This document shows, piece after piece, positions 36,002 through 47,538 of a stretch of DNA of 64,000 bases. The stretch lies in NCBI GenBank assembly GCA_022835595.1, contig BQUP01000005.1, positions 186,001 to 250,000 on the forward strand, read 5' to 3'. The notes under the pieces are model-generated. The model had not been told where the DNA came from and ran no database searches. It saw only the letters and a list, made by a program, of their open reading frames with translations. The translations under genes were made by a program, and so were the position numbers. This DNA comes from Cystobasidium ongulense. Taxonomy: Eukaryota > Basidiomycota > Cystobasidiomycetes > Cystobasidiales > Cystobasidiaceae. Positions within the stretch are counted from its first letter, which is position 1. Each line of letters opens with the position of its first letter.

Positions 36002-37118
36002 ATGGCAGACTTCTTACCCACCTTGACCTTCCCTTCGTTTAGAGACGTCATCCCTCAGCCGTTCCATGGCCCTCTGCGGAGCCTGCTCGTCCGAGCGCTG
36101 CGACTGCTTCCATTGCCTCAACATGTCGCATTCATCATGGATGGGAACAGACGTAAAGCCAGGAACGAAGGCTTGGAAGTGATAAAAGGCCACGAGAAAG
36201 GCTTCGAAGCTCTTCAGACGGTACGCTGCTTGCTTGAATGCATGGAGGAGGTGCTTTGTCTCGACCAAATCTCGCCACTGACCATGTACGCGTTGCAGCT
36301 CCTGGAGTTCCTGCTGGCTTTAGAGATCCCGAACGTTACGGTGTATGCGTTCGCCATTGACAACTTCAACCGGCCAAGCGACGAAGTCGACGGTCTGCTA
36401 GAGCTCGCACGTGTCAAGCTATTGGAGCTGAGCGACCGTGGCAACATCCTGGATCACTACGGAGTCCGTATAAACGTTGTAGGCAGGAAGGATTTGCTAC
36501 CGGAAAATCTACAACGGGCGATTGAACACACTGAACACGCTACGATGAATAATAAGAGGTGAGGTCTAGTGCTCGTACTTTTGTTAGACCGCTTCTGATT
36601 TCAACATCGTCAACAAGGGGCACACTCAACGTATGCTGCGCCTACTCTAGCCGTGACGAGCTCACGCACGCTATTCGCACGACTGTAGACAAGGTCCAAG
36701 CTGGTCGGCTGCCAAGCTCGTGAGTTTCTATTTCCGCGTGCTGGCTGCTTTAGCTAAAAACTGCTGTCACGATACAGAGATATCACCGCCAAGACCCTCG
36801 ACGAATCCTTGTACACGTCTCCAGGCGCGTTGCATGGCTGGAATCTTCCAGATCCAGATATTCTCGTCCGCACTTCCGGAGTCAGCCGACTCAGCGATTT
36901 CTTGCTATGGCAGGTAAGCTTTGAGGATCTTGCGAGTGATTCGGTCATTCTGATGAACTTATCCACAGGTCTGTGAGAAGACATCTTTGAGCTTCATCCC
37001 ACGACTATGGCCAGAGATCGGTGTTGCAGATCTGCTCCCTGTGCTACTTGGCTGGCAAGCAGAAGAGACTTGGAGAAAAATGAAGGTTGATTATATCAAA
37101 TGGGAGAAGGCGGACTAG
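36002..37118 (+). CDS. RER2: cis-prenyltransferase (dehydrodolichyl diphosphate synthase, Rer2-type), 288 aa
   Basis: This ER enzyme condenses isopentenyl diphosphate units into the long cis-polyprenyl chain of dolichol, the carrier for N-glycans. The exons are 36002-36220, 36299-36558, 36618-36719, 36778-36913 and 36969-37118, and the phases close at 288 codons plus stop. The catalytic start is FIMDGNRR (Asp47, Asn49, Arg50), so it is the catalytic rather than the Nus1-type subunit. Further blocks are [47 protein letters not shown] and [20 protein letters not shown]. The last usually reads SGE; here it is SGV. The C-terminus ([18 protein letters not shown]) is helical. The final 23 coding bases overlap the coding end of the opposite gene. 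Confidence 0.92.
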
Positions 37119-38398
37119 CCAATGTTTCACCGTCTTGGAGGATTCGAATGACAACTTTGCCGTCCGCGCGTCGGCTGCAATCTCACGTCGGCTTAAGACC
37201 TCAACGTTCTGAACAATCAACAAGCTTACCTTGATAAGCGGTCATAACCTCGAAGTACTTCATCGAAGTCGTAGATAGAATCGATGGATGGTTTAGCCCA
37301 ACCTATGGTGAGAAGACTCAATCACGCAATGCGCAGACGGGACCATCGCTTGACTCACCTTTCCTGTAGAAGTCATCAAGCATACAGAGGCTATTAATCG
37401 AGTCAGACTCTTTTGCGACCACAACGAAGCGGAACCCGTGGCCGGATCCGCCTCCAGATTTGAGTCAAAGGTCACTATCTGGCAAGACCTGCGAGTATGG
37501 CCATGCTCACCGAGCCATGATGGTAGCAATCCGATTGCAGCAGTTTTGAAGAGCCAGGATAAGAACCCCAAGGCAGACTCGCTGGCCAGCCCGCCTCCGA
37601 ACGCGATAAATACTCCATCTTTGGCTAGAAAACGATGGCTATGCTTAAGCAAGCTACTATCGCCGACAAGATCGATAGCGTAGTGAAACGGCTCGAGGTG
37701 TGTTTGTAGATGGGTAGCCAAATCTCCAATCTCGCGGTAGTTGACAATGGTATCGGGATGTTGTTCTTCCACGATGTGCCAGCTCTGGTTTGAGGCGGTT
37801 GTCGTAACGTTGGCTTGCTTCCAGTGTTTCAGCAATTGCAGCAAAGTCAGACCGATACCACCAGAGCCGCCGTTGACAAAGACTCGTGAACCATTTCGCA
37901 CGCCTGCTGCTAGTTTATATGCCGATACAAAAGCCGTGGGTAGTGCTGCTGCTTCTTCATAGGTCAGATTGAGGGGTTTAGAGATGATCCAATCTGGCGA
38001 TACTGCTACTTTCTCTGCCAAAACACCGATATTTTCTGTAACATGTTTGATAGGAGGAATATGCCCAAATACTTGGTCGCCCACTTTGTAACGACATCCT
38101 GCTTGCTTGACTTCGGTAATTATGCCCGCAAAATCGATTTCAGGTATGCGTGCTTTGCGGCGCAGCAGGAACCCTGCGGTGAGATACAATAAGCAAATGT
38201 TGCTTTTCGCCCAACTACTTACATGAAGAGCACACCTGGAAGAATCCTCATCAAAACGCTAGAATCTGGGTTCAAGGCTACCGCCGATATGCTGACAATG
38301 ATCGGCATCATGAGAGTAGTCTGGGGCTCCTTCATTGTCCTCGACAACTTGAGAACCTCTGTAGGGATTCCCTGGGTATTATACGACCATCCCCGCAT
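37096..38398 (-). CDS. Medium-chain (MDR) NADPH:quinone oxidoreductase-like protein, 356 aa
   Basis: The exons (complement) are 38398-38236, 38173-37511, 37451-37359, 37302-37230 and 37174-37096; the sum is 357 codons with stop. The protein starts MRGWSYNTQGIPTEVLKLSR and then reads ALNPDSSVLMRILPGFLLRR, PEIDFAGIITEVKQAGCRYK and GDQVFGHIPPIKH. A Rossmann NADPH loop follows (VFVNGGSGGIGLTLLQLLKH), and the C-terminal block ends with DSIYDFDEVLRGYDRLSR and GKVVIRI. The layout matches zinc-free MDR enzymes of the zeta-crystallin/RTN4IP1/Yim1 type; no zinc ligands are visible. Substrate is unknown. The short 3' introns (55-59 nt) are needed to reach the family's C-terminus, and the stop then falls inside the last coding exon of the convergent prenyltransferase. 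Confidence 0.85.
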
Positions 38399-38534
38399 TC
38401 TGACTCTTCTACGACCCGATGGTGTGGAGGCAAGAATAGGAGAGAAAGTGGTAGACCTAACAATGGTCTTGACGCGTGTGGCGTTATATAACGCGCAGCA
38501 AATGGCAACTTGTATAGGTAGGTATTTTTCAGGT

Positions 38535-39970
38535 CTAGTCGAGTGACGTCAAATTACGCTGGATGAGATCTGCCTGACTAAGGAGCCTGTCCATATCTAA
38601 AGCAGGTAAAGCCAAAGCGAGTGATCTACCTTCGCTCTTGTCGAGCTCCTGCAAAGCCTCATTGCACATAGCAAGGAGCGCCAAGCATACATATATCTGA
38701 AATTCCGCCTGTCCAGTCTGCATCGCAAAGTAGACGTCTGATAAAACAAGGACTGAGTCAGCTGTTGGGCGACTTGGCAGAAGAATCGGGCCGACTCACC
38801 CCACAACCGAAGAACATCAGGAAGCATCATCTCCCTCGAAAGATAGCTTGTCATCCAAGATTCTGCCATTTCGTTTAGATCCATCTGGGGAGACAGACCT
38901 CTGGCTTTAGTGGCGCTCTGATGGACGGATGATGTCGGCAGGCCTCACGTCTTCTTCGTCCATGTAACAGTACAAATCAGGCAGGACAATTCTGAGCTTG
39001 TTAACAAGCTCGCCTATCATTCGTCGTGCACGCTTCACGCTACCTAGAAGGGTATTCGTCAGTTGGAATGTCTCTCCATTTGGTAATTGACCCAATATCG
39101 AAAGTTCACTCACTTTTGCTAAGAGCAGCTACCTCTTCGAAGTAATTTATCACATCTTCGTCGTTCTCGAAAGTGACAACTAGAGGCATCATTAAGTAGG
39201 TCCATACGCTACTGTAGCTCTTTCTCGACTCTATAAGCTTTCCGAAGGCCAGTTCGCATAGCCGGAGATACCGTTCTTCACTAGGTAGCGGTACTAACTC
39301 TGAGCGGTTGGTCGGATCGCCCTCTATGCGCTCTGTAATAGGGGAAGAGTTGGGATGAAGATTGAGTGCTGCGCGAGCGACGTGCCGAGCATAGCAGCGT
39401 GAAGCATCTTCCTTGATATGCGAAAGCAGATTGACCGGGACCAAGTACCCGGGAGACTCGTCCTCCTCATCGATTCCACCCTTCAGATTGAGACGCAGGT
39501 TAGCCTATCGAAACTTGTAAAGTGCCGTGCCTCACCTTCATCTGGCCCAAGAAATGACTCCAGCACGCCTGTGGCAAGAAGTGTAAGTATATACCCACTC
39601 TACACGATGATGAAGAGGGTGCCCCGACCTACCGCCCGTATGGCGTGCGGGAAGCCCTTTCTGGCCAGCTTCTGAGCAGTCTTGTCATCTGTTTGAGTGC
39701 ATTAGCATTAGCTGCATCATCGTGCATTCCAAGCTCGCCTGTGAGCACTTGGTGTCTGCGGTACCCGTCATCAGCGTGTAGAATGCAGACGTGATCGAGG
39801 CGGTACTTGCAAGATCTTGAATTGGGCCATAGGAACAACAGCAGCGGAGGTCAGCGTGTTATCAGGTAGCAGTGTAGACCTTGTGCATCTCACCTGCTGT
39901 GCCTCTAGCGGCGCTGCTCCCTCCTGAAGCATGTTGTCGATCAGCTCATCAGCCAGTTGATGCAAGAGCA
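38535..39970 (-). CDS. TBC-domain (Rab-GAP-like) protein, N-terminus unresolved
   Basis: The exons (complement) are about 39970-39894, a possible 10-nt exon near 39815, then 39688-39633, 39568-39536, 39480-39114, 39043-38949, 38884-38800 and 38737-38535. From 39688 on the phases close. The domain opens with KLARKGFPHAIRAACWSHFL, the standard TBC start, and has an arginine-finger-like block in LLSHIKEDASRCY (I-x-x-D-x-x-R). It closes with SREMMLPDVLRLWDVYF, the TBC signature, followed by a helical tail. The usual YxQGM glutamine-finger block is not visible; the matching place reads SSVWTYLMMPLVVTFENDED. TBC proteins speed GTP hydrolysis by Rab GTPases. I find no start codon that joins cleanly to the open frame running up to about 40013, so at least one 5' exon is missing from this model. 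Confidence 0.62.
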
Positions 39971-40057
39971 AAGCAAACGTGACTTTATACCTTCAGGCGA
40001 CTCTGCTCATGCAGCAATAGCCCAGGTAAAGCGGTCTAGGCATCTCTTCTCGCAATC

Positions 40058-41322
40058 ATGTCGCACCACAAGAAGCCTGTGCAGCCTCATCCACCTCGAG
40101 ATAAGCTGTTCCTGCGCGCTGGCAGCCTCAATGATCCAAAATCCATAGGCGTCTTGAACAAGGCAGTGGCTCGCCAACCATTCTTATCGCGGGTACGAGC
40201 GAACGTGATTCTAGGTACAGAGAAACCTCGCTGACCTAGTTAGAATATGATTCAGATGGATATCCTTCTGTCGACCAATTCACCGACACCCGAGCTTCCT
40301 ACCGAAATCAAGCAACTCATAGATCAATATACCTTCTCACATGCCCGTATCAATCCAGCCGAGCTACTGTGTCCTTCCTTTATGGCTGGATACATACGTG
40401 CCAATAGTGGTGAGCCTCCTGACAGTCATCGTAACAGTAACCCTATTGACGTGACAAAATCAGGCTCACTCGTTTTGATATCAACGAGCGACACAGCGGA
40501 GAACACTATTGCTATGGATGGGAAAGGACATCTCATTTTGTCTGTTTCCAAAGATACGCATAATACTTTAGGCATACCAGGCCATACATCGCGCTTCGGG
40601 CCAAAAGGTGACAGATATTGTAAGTCGTTAACATATATGCTGCTTATAACAACCAGCGGCCTCAATTCACTTGCACGCAGATATAGAAATTGATCTGAAG
40701 CCGGATTACATGCGATCTGGGAAGCCTGGCTATGAACGCCTACGAACGAGTCTCAAGAAGCTGGGTGAAATGGACCTGATAGCCACATTCGTGGATCATG
40801 AAGGTCAGTAATCCCATTTCTTCATTTCTATGCTTGGGAACTAAAGCCTTTAACTTGCTATTAGGCATGCCGACGAAAGTCAACTTTCCTGCCGTTGCTT
40901 CCTCGATCTCGATCCTTCGTCCCAGGGTCACTTGCTCTTCACATGAATTAAGCTCGCAAAGTGAGCTCACAAGCCTGCGCGAAGCTATCAACAAGCACGA
41001 TTTTAACAGCGAGAAAACACGCAAGCGGAAACGAGATACCAATACTGAATCAACAGGCCTGCAAGAACAGGAAGACAGCGGGATTTTCGTACAAGATATC
41101 CTGGAAGCTGTGGCCTTGTTCAATATGGAATCGAATCAGAGTACAGGTGCCATGCACATGTTGTCCATCTCCATAGATGGCTTGTTACATCCAACATTGG
41201 CTCAAAAGCTTCTTGCACACTTGACGTACGTTATGCTTGGGTCAAAACATTACGCGAATCACAGGCTTGCTAACCTTCTTCCGCACTTCCTCGTCGCAGA
41301 TCATCCGAACCATGTCAATTAA
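40058..41322 (+). CDS. RNase P/MRP subunit, Rpp40-like, 359 aa
   Basis: The exons are 40058-40192, 40256-40619, 40681-40803 and 40865-41322, with introns of about 61-63 nt and consistent phases. The central block GKGHLILSVSKDTHNTLGIP followed by GHTSRFGPKGDRYYIEIDLK matches the Rpp40 family pattern (a beta strand, a D-T-x-x-x-L-G-L-like turn, then a strand ending in I-D-L). It is followed by PDYMRSGKPGYERLRTSLKK. Rpp40 is a protein subunit of the ribonucleoprotein that processes the 5' ends of tRNAs, and of RNase MRP. The C-terminal third is more divergent and has a basic nuclear-signal-like run (KTRKRKRD). The gene is divergent from the TBC gene with a very short shared upstream region. A 39-nt stop-free segment near 41229-41267 could be a further intron. 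Confidence 0.7.
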
Positions 41323-42023
41323 TCAGCATGACAGCGCAAACAATGTCAAACTCACCCATAGAGCGTCAATTGAAAAGAGAAAACTTGTCACCGCGCGATA
41401 AAGGTCGAGTTAATGGAAAGGAAGAAAGATCTATCGAGGATGGACGGGCGGTGGATGGTTGGACTGTCGTTGTCGGTGCACCTGGAACAGGTAACACCCG
41501 CTTTGTATACGTGGATAGTGCTTCGTCTTGATATGACTCGATAGCTGAGGATACTTGTGCAATGACGCTTAGAAGCGATGTTTCCGAGGGGAGCAAGAGA
41601 CAGACTTTCACTGTCGTTAGCATGATTTGCTGACAGAGGAAAGATCATCCCTGTTTTAGGCGTTTTACTCGCATTCAAGACTGTCTAATGGACCAACGAC
41701 AATAATACCCCCAATTAGATGACAAAACAACAGCAAAGTACCGCATTACTAACTGAGTACTTGAAGACAACTCTTGCGGAAGAGGAACAGGAAAACTGAT
41801 TAAATGGACGAAACGCACTAAGAGACTGGATATGCGCGATTTTGTTGTGAGGCTGTTGAGGAAACAAAGATGATCCTTGCTCTATATGCGCGGGTTGAGA
41901 AAGGCACAATTGTTGACTGGCATGCCTCATGAGTAATACAGGGATCGAGGATGTCTGGATGCGAGAAAGCGGTTGAAAAGGGCTACACGGTCTACCTCCT
42001 AGACTTGAATTTCGCAATATGCC
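41323..42023. other. Convergent intergenic spacer
   Basis: About 700 bp between the 3' ends of the Rpp40-like gene and the acidic-protein gene. A minus-strand open frame at 41715-42017 has no recognisable content. No RNA gene is seen. Confidence 0.4.
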
Positions 42024-42999
42024 TTAGAACGCATATGTCGAGGCTGTGGAGGCTGGCAGGGAGCTAATGATAGTATTGCTTGTTCTCCTCTGCATCTGCA
42101 TTTCGTCCATGTTGGGTAGATTGAATGGAAGTGTATGGCGATGGAACACACCAGCAGATGGTGAGAAGTCGTCTACTATGGAAGGGGTGGATCTTCTATC
42201 TATGACTTGCTCATCTTCGCGACTGTAGCCGTAGTCATAATATCCACCGTTACCATGAGGAGGCTCATCGTATTCTTCCTCTGCGTCATTCCTTCCTGCT
42301 GAATCGTTCGCATCTGCCTCTTGCACCTGAGATTGCTCCGGATGGATTGGCCGTTGCTGATGAGCAGTTTGGAATCCTTGGATAGCATGCGGTGGTCCAT
42401 CAGTTCCCAACAAGGCAGATGCTAATTCAGCAATCGCTGGCCATGATCTAGTGTACGATGGTGGTGCATGTTCTAAGCGTTGTGCATATAGTCGCATTTC
42501 AGCGGCCTCTGACTCGTCTTGGTCGTCTTCTCCGTCGTCGTCCCATCTGCTCTCATCATCATCGTCGTCAATGTCGATATCGTCTTCGTCACCGCTGGCG
42601 TGGTCGAGAGCGGCTTGCAGGTCCTCCTCGTATGGTTCCAGGAAGCGCTGTTATTTACAAGTCAGAAAATTTGGTCACGCGTTCCTTCACTGCCCGCCTC
42701 AAGCTTGTGCTGTGCGGGCGTTAGGCGTGCCTGCTCACCTCCTCGACAGCGGGCAGTGACTCGTCATCCGGGTCAAACTCTCTCTGCGCCCATACTGTAG
42801 GTGTGTCTTTCACTCGTGCGCTGGTCGTAGCAATGCTGCTGCCGCTGCTGTTTATGCTGTCGTTCAGCGCTGCCGGCAGTGTGTCGAGCAGCTTGTTGTG
42901 GCTGCTTTCGCCTGCATGGCTGGAAACACTGAGGCACCCTGGTCCGGCGGCGTGAGAGAGGTGGGTGACTGTGCTAGCGGTGTATGATGTTCGACCCAT
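42024..42999 (-). CDS. Acidic Ser/Asp/Glu-rich protein, 294 aa, unknown
   Basis: The exons (complement) are 42999-42739 and 42647-42024, joined over a 91-nt intron; the phases agree. The protein begins MGRTSYTASTVTHLSHAAGP. It has a run dominated by Asp (GDEDDIDIDDDDDESRWDDD) near residue 110 and another acidic patch (EEEYDEPPHGNGGYYDYGYS) near residue 220. The only ordered-looking stretch is EAAEMRLYAQRLEHAPPSYT followed by WPAIAELASALLG. I recognise no family. Acidic regions like these occur in histone-binding and transcription proteins, but there is no direct support for that here. Confidence 0.6.
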
Positions 43000-43409
43000 G
43001 GTGTGTGTGCGTGACTATTGCTTGTTGTTACTGCTTCTTGTGTATAGTACTGCTGTGTGCTACCTTGGTGAGGATTTTGAATTCAAGTGGAGTACAGGTT
43101 GAACGGTCGAGTGAGGGTGTTCAGGCAGCACAATCCTGGCTGTGCGAGTGAACCTGCAAAGTCTGTGAACCTGTGGCCAGTCAAGGCGAGGTAGGCGAGT
43201 TCGGCTGTGGTGTGGTGTATACGGTGTTGGTCAAGGTCGCAAGCAAGCTGGCAGCAGGGAAGTCGTCGAGGACGAGTGGCGAATCATGTCCACGTTGTAT
43301 TCATATATTATGTGATTGCAGTTCATACCACTGTTGTTAATCCAGCTCCAATATGCTCATTGCTCATGCTTGTACATTCTTCTCGGTCTGTCCCCAAACT
43401 ATGGTACCG
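43000..43409. other. Intergenic region upstream of the acidic-protein gene
   Basis: About 410 bp, rich in gtgtg/gtgcg runs near 43000-43060. It should hold the promoter of the acidic-protein gene and the 3' UTR of the small membrane protein. Nothing else is seen. Confidence 0.4.
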
Positions 43410-43865
43410 CTACTTGCGCTTCCTCGCTTTCCCAGGCGTAGCATTCTTCTTCTTGCTGTGTCCCTCGGGTATCCACTCGTTCTCCTCTACCACAGGCTTA
43501 CGCGATGAGATAGGTTCTCCATTCTGCTGCAATACTCTGGCTTCGTCTTCAGGTGCAAGACCATACTTGTGCAGCTCGCTTCTCGGGACCGCAATCCGCC
43601 GGACGTTCGTCTGAAAGCCTGGTGCCTGTAGTTGAGCACAGTTCACTGCCAATCAGCTTCATCTCTTGCCTAAACGAGAAGCTTTTTATGTGCTGCTCAC
43701 GCCTCGTCCGAGACCAGTCTTGGGATCATACGCTTGCACGCCGCCAGGGCCTGGGAATGGGCTCCAATTGACAAAGCCCAGCTTCCATGCGATGAGAACG
43801 AGGACAGGTAGCAGAGGCAGAGAAAATGCCAGCTTCACAATGTTATCCGACGTGAGTATCGCCAT
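43410..43865 (-). CDS. Small single-pass membrane protein, 126 aa
   Basis: The exons (complement) are 43865-43701 and 43625-43410 with a 75-nt intron; the total is 127 codons with stop. The N-terminal part (MAILTSDNIVKLAFSLPLLP) runs into one membrane helix (VLVLIAWKLGFVNW). It is followed by a Gly/Pro turn (FPGPGGVQAYDPKTGLGRGA) and a soluble, basic tail ending KKKNATPGKARKRK. The Lys/Arg-rich C-terminus suggests an ER or nuclear-envelope membrane protein with the tail in the cytosol; that is inference. I do not recognise the family. The start is chosen because it begins right at the hydrophobic segment; a longer in-frame start at 43949 would add a second hydrophobic stretch. Confidence 0.6.
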
Positions 43866-44053
43866 GCTTCGAGGTTGTTTTGGGGCTTGATGCAGAGACA
43901 AGACAACATGTGCAAGTCCGAAAGAGCCGACAATGCACGTGAGGAGCACCTATCCCGCCACTCTGCTTTCAGCATCATCGATGAATATGCTTGTAATGAT
44001 GGAGCCATCCATGCTATGTCTATCTCTCTCTAACTTCTACATGCTGCGGGCTG

Positions 44054-45908
44054 CTACCGTCTACTACTTTCATAAAACATACCAGCACCTGCATATCTTA
44101 CAACGAAAGCGAGTACACTTCCAGCAGCTTGAATAGCCATCAAACTCTTGGTAAGGTTCACTTCCCGCATCGGCCCAAAGAGACATAGAACCATACATAT
44201 CAAAGTCAGATTGGTCGTGCTTTTGATTTGTCTTTCATCTTCTGTGTAGGTGAGCTCCACTAGGTTGAGAGCTGCAAATACGCGAAGGATTATGACGGTG
44301 AGGAGACTAGGTGGTTTCTTGTCGAATATGGCTACACTAGGATATAACAGTCCAGTCTTCGGATCGAATCTATATAACAGCAGAATTGGGTCAACACTTG
44401 CGCTTTACCCATTAGCGCTTCCGGAGTGGTGCAAGACTTACCTGGGTACTCGATGTCTAGGACAAGGCACCAACCCGAACAACTGCGGGCACGAAAAGAT
44501 AAAGTTGATGACTTGAGGTATGAAGAATAATAGTAAAGTCTTGCTGAAATGACCAAGAATGCCAACGACTGCAAATGCCATTCCCGAAAAATAGCAGAAG
44601 GTATCGCCTATGAAGGCTTTTGCCGGGTACCTAAGAGCAAACAATATGCATCAATGCTTTAGTCTAGAGAATGACACGTGCCCTTGATATTCTAGACTTT
44701 GATACTTACCAGTTATGTTTGAGAAGTCCGAGACAGACTCCAATCAATGGAAGCATGAAGTACAAACTGAACAGATGTCGATCTGCTAGCTCAGGGCTGT
44801 CCCTCGCAAGCCCAAAGCCAATGAGATGAGGCTGGCTAGATTTCGAGAACGGGTATAGAATATTGACGTTGAAGCGGATGTAAAGGAGATCATTCAACGC
44901 TATCGAAAGTGCTATCACGAGTGATTGGCCGACCTAGCAGGCAGACTGAAGTCAGCTTTCCGTACAAGTCCTCAATAACGATCATGCATACCTCTAAGCC
45001 GTTGACTCCCGCCAGAATGTTAATGCTGTTCGTACAAAATGTCGACAACATTGACATGTAAAGATAGTAAAGAGGTCCTGCAAGAAGGAACAGAACTGGA
45101 GTCGGTATACTGACTGAGTCTAGAACTCTGAACACACGTACCTAGATGGAGAACGCCAGACACATGCTCTACTCCAAATATCTTTCGCAAGCCAAGGACT
45201 CGCGGCAGGACTATATCTGTAACTCCATGGCCAGCGAAATATACGACTAAAAGAGGGACTGATGCAATGACTGAAGAAATCACTGCGTCAATAACCTTGT
45301 GACTATCCATAAAGATGCAAGGCTTACTTGGGATAGGAAGTTTATACCTCCACCGAATATCGAATAAATCATCCAGGAAGCCCAAGAAAGTCGCAATAAG
45401 AAGCGACAACAGACTCGCTAAATAGGTAGTCAAGGAATGATGCGGGAAAGCAATGCCAGCGTCTGCAGTTGTTCCTTCTTTTATATCTTGGGCTGTTATC
45501 GAAGATGGAGGTAGGAAATGCGAATAGTAGGGCAATGGAGCGAAGAAAGTAAGCAGGAGGACGTAGACTGCTGCTCCTATCATTCCTGTCGACTCGGGTC
45601 TAGATACAGGACGGTCAAGTAGACCGATCGGTTAGACAGGAAGTCAATTGAAGACACAGTAGCCCGTGTATACAGCGGCGGACTCACAGCGCTGGACCTT
45701 TCAGCTTTCCTCCATCATCACGCTCATAGCCCTTGAGCAAATCAATGCCTTTGAGGCCAATCGCTATGAAATCATTCCGAAGTCGCGGTATGAGAGCACC
45801 CGTCGCCACGTAGGCAATGTACGAGATACCGAGAGATCCAGCGAGCGTGAGGAGCGGTTCAGGTGCGCCGTACGTGGACACGAGCGTCGAAGAGGCCGAT
45901 TGACCCAT
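44054..45908 (-). CDS. ALG7: UDP-GlcNAc:dolichyl-phosphate GlcNAc-1-phosphotransferase, 482 aa
   Basis: It makes GlcNAc-PP-dolichol, the first committed step of N-glycan precursor synthesis on the cytosolic face of the ER; it is the target of tunicamycin. The exons (complement) are 45908-45688, 45599-45328, 45282-45142, 45077-44992, 44933-44710, 44630-44442 and 44369-44054, and the phases close. Family blocks are in order: [77 protein letters not shown] and [12 protein letters not shown], between about ten membrane helices. Intron 45283-45327 is only 45 nt and in frame, so isoforms could exist. The start at 45908 ([12 protein letters not shown]) fits the family; an upstream open frame at 45859-46086 is in another phase. 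Confidence 0.95.
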
Positions 45909-46167
45909 CGTGCCTTGATGCACGCTGTCGAAAGCCAACAGACGAGTCGGGCAGTTTCCAGCCGAACAAGGCAAGCAAGTGCCCGATCACGCAGAATACA
46001 GCGACAGTTGCTGGAATGGCAGAGCAAGCAAGCCATGTAGCTGTATACATCATCTGGCTAATTTGATTCTGCAACGCTTCTCTCATACTGCTCGGCTACA
46101 GCCAAACATCGACATTGATACAACGACACGTGCACTATGAAGCCGAGAAAGAGGCACCTATACACCC

Positions 46168-47538
46168 TTACGACGAGACATACTTACGCCTTGGCAGCCC
46201 GACATCAAGCAAGTTCTTTACATATGTAATAGCTTCTCGCGTCTGTCGGTCAAATATGGAAACACATAAGTCTTCGTGTGCCTGCAATGAGCGATCCAAA
46301 AAAACTTACCTGCTGGAGGTTGGTCTTTGACCTGTCTCCATCTGATGGCTGAAATGCGATAGGACCATGATCTGTATGGTGATCCATATGGGTAATACGA
46401 TCTAGTAACGCTTGATAGCCCAATTCGCCAGATTTCGAATCTGGTATAGGTGAAATGCATGGACAGAATCTACGATGCGCAGAAGTTACGTCGACCGTCG
46501 AGAGCTTATCAGGTGAAGGTAGTACTGTTTGGGATCCTTCTATGGTAGCTTCTGCCGAGATTGTGCCCTTGTTGCTACTATCCTTGCTGCCCTTCACTGC
46601 CACTCTCCGCGCGCATAGTTTGCAATGCAGAATGAGGCTTGGTGAGTGCGCGCTAGCTGATGCTGATGAAGATGAAGATGAAGCGCTCGATGTGCTTGTC
46701 GCTGCTGTCCAGCCGAACAAGGCAGCTATCGCCGCGCTTGGGTCTGTATTATCGTCTTTCCGAAAAGATTGCACTACTTCACGGGAACGGCCGGTCTTCA
46801 AAGTATTCTCCAGTCTATCTACATCTTCTAGCGAAAGTGGGTGCTTTGTACCGAACTTGAATTCTGTAGGGAAGGACACTGCTCTTTCTACGAGCTCGCG
46901 GAGAAGCTGTTGTGGCGGCGCCGAAATATGCAAGCGATACAGCTCGGCTGCGAATGGTATTAGCTCCTAGTCTTCTTTTGAAGATGTGAGAAAGGCTTAC
47001 CAGGACATCCTTTGCTTCTCCAGGGACAGCTCTTCCCATGCTCAGCCGCCATGTCCTGTTGTAATGCATCACGGTCCAGCCGCGACTCGCTGGCAGGCGA
47101 CACCTGCCATGTAATATGGCAGACATCGCAAATAACTTCCTCCCTTTTCTTTCCTGTACATCTCCAGCCTCGCCTTGCAAAATCTACCGCGCTGCATCCT
47201 TCCGGTTTCCTGTCACTCCATAGCGTGAGAGTGAATGTCGCTATCCGAGCAAGCAGATCATCTTCAGACAGCGGGCGATAGGCTTGTTTCGGCGAGCGAA
47301 CCTCGTTCAATTGCTCTTCTGCTAGCCAAGATATCCTTTGACGCTTCCTTGATGGCGGCAGTACCGACATCAACGCTGGTGTAGAAACTGAGGCCTTCTT
47401 ACGCAATGAGGCTGATCGTGCTCGTTTGACACTGTCTAGAGTCGCTTGAGCTGGTTGGAAGACCTTGTCCAGTTCGGCAATAGCTGTCATGACGGAGGGA
47501 CGCGCATACTGGCCTTCGGATCCACCAGCTTCAGTCAT
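46168..47538 (-). CDS. C3HC zinc-finger protein, NIPA/Rsm1-like, 417 aa
   Basis: The exons (complement) are 47538-47001, 46947-46310 and 46242-46168, with introns of 53 and 67 nt. The zinc-finger core reads ARRGWRCTGKKREEVICDVC, then DMAAEHGKSCPWRSKGCP, giving the C-x2-C and H-x3-C ligands of the C3HC family (human NIPA/ZC3HC1, fission yeast Rsm1). NIPA binds the nuclear basket and Rsm1 is linked to mRNA export. A second region contains LILHCKLCARRV and HRRFCPCISPIPD, which look like the second half of the NIPA/Rsm1 fold, split by a Ser/Ala-rich insert. The small last exon (REAITYVKNLLDVG) gives a helical end as in relatives. The start is the first ATG of the open frame. Confidence 0.82.

Noticed and set aside
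45859-46086. Minus-strand frame with a hydrophobic stretch (WLACSAIPATVAVFCVIG) as an N-terminal extension of ALG7
   Set aside because: It is in a different phase from ALG7 and no donor/acceptor pair joins it in frame; the ATG at 45908 gives the family-like start.
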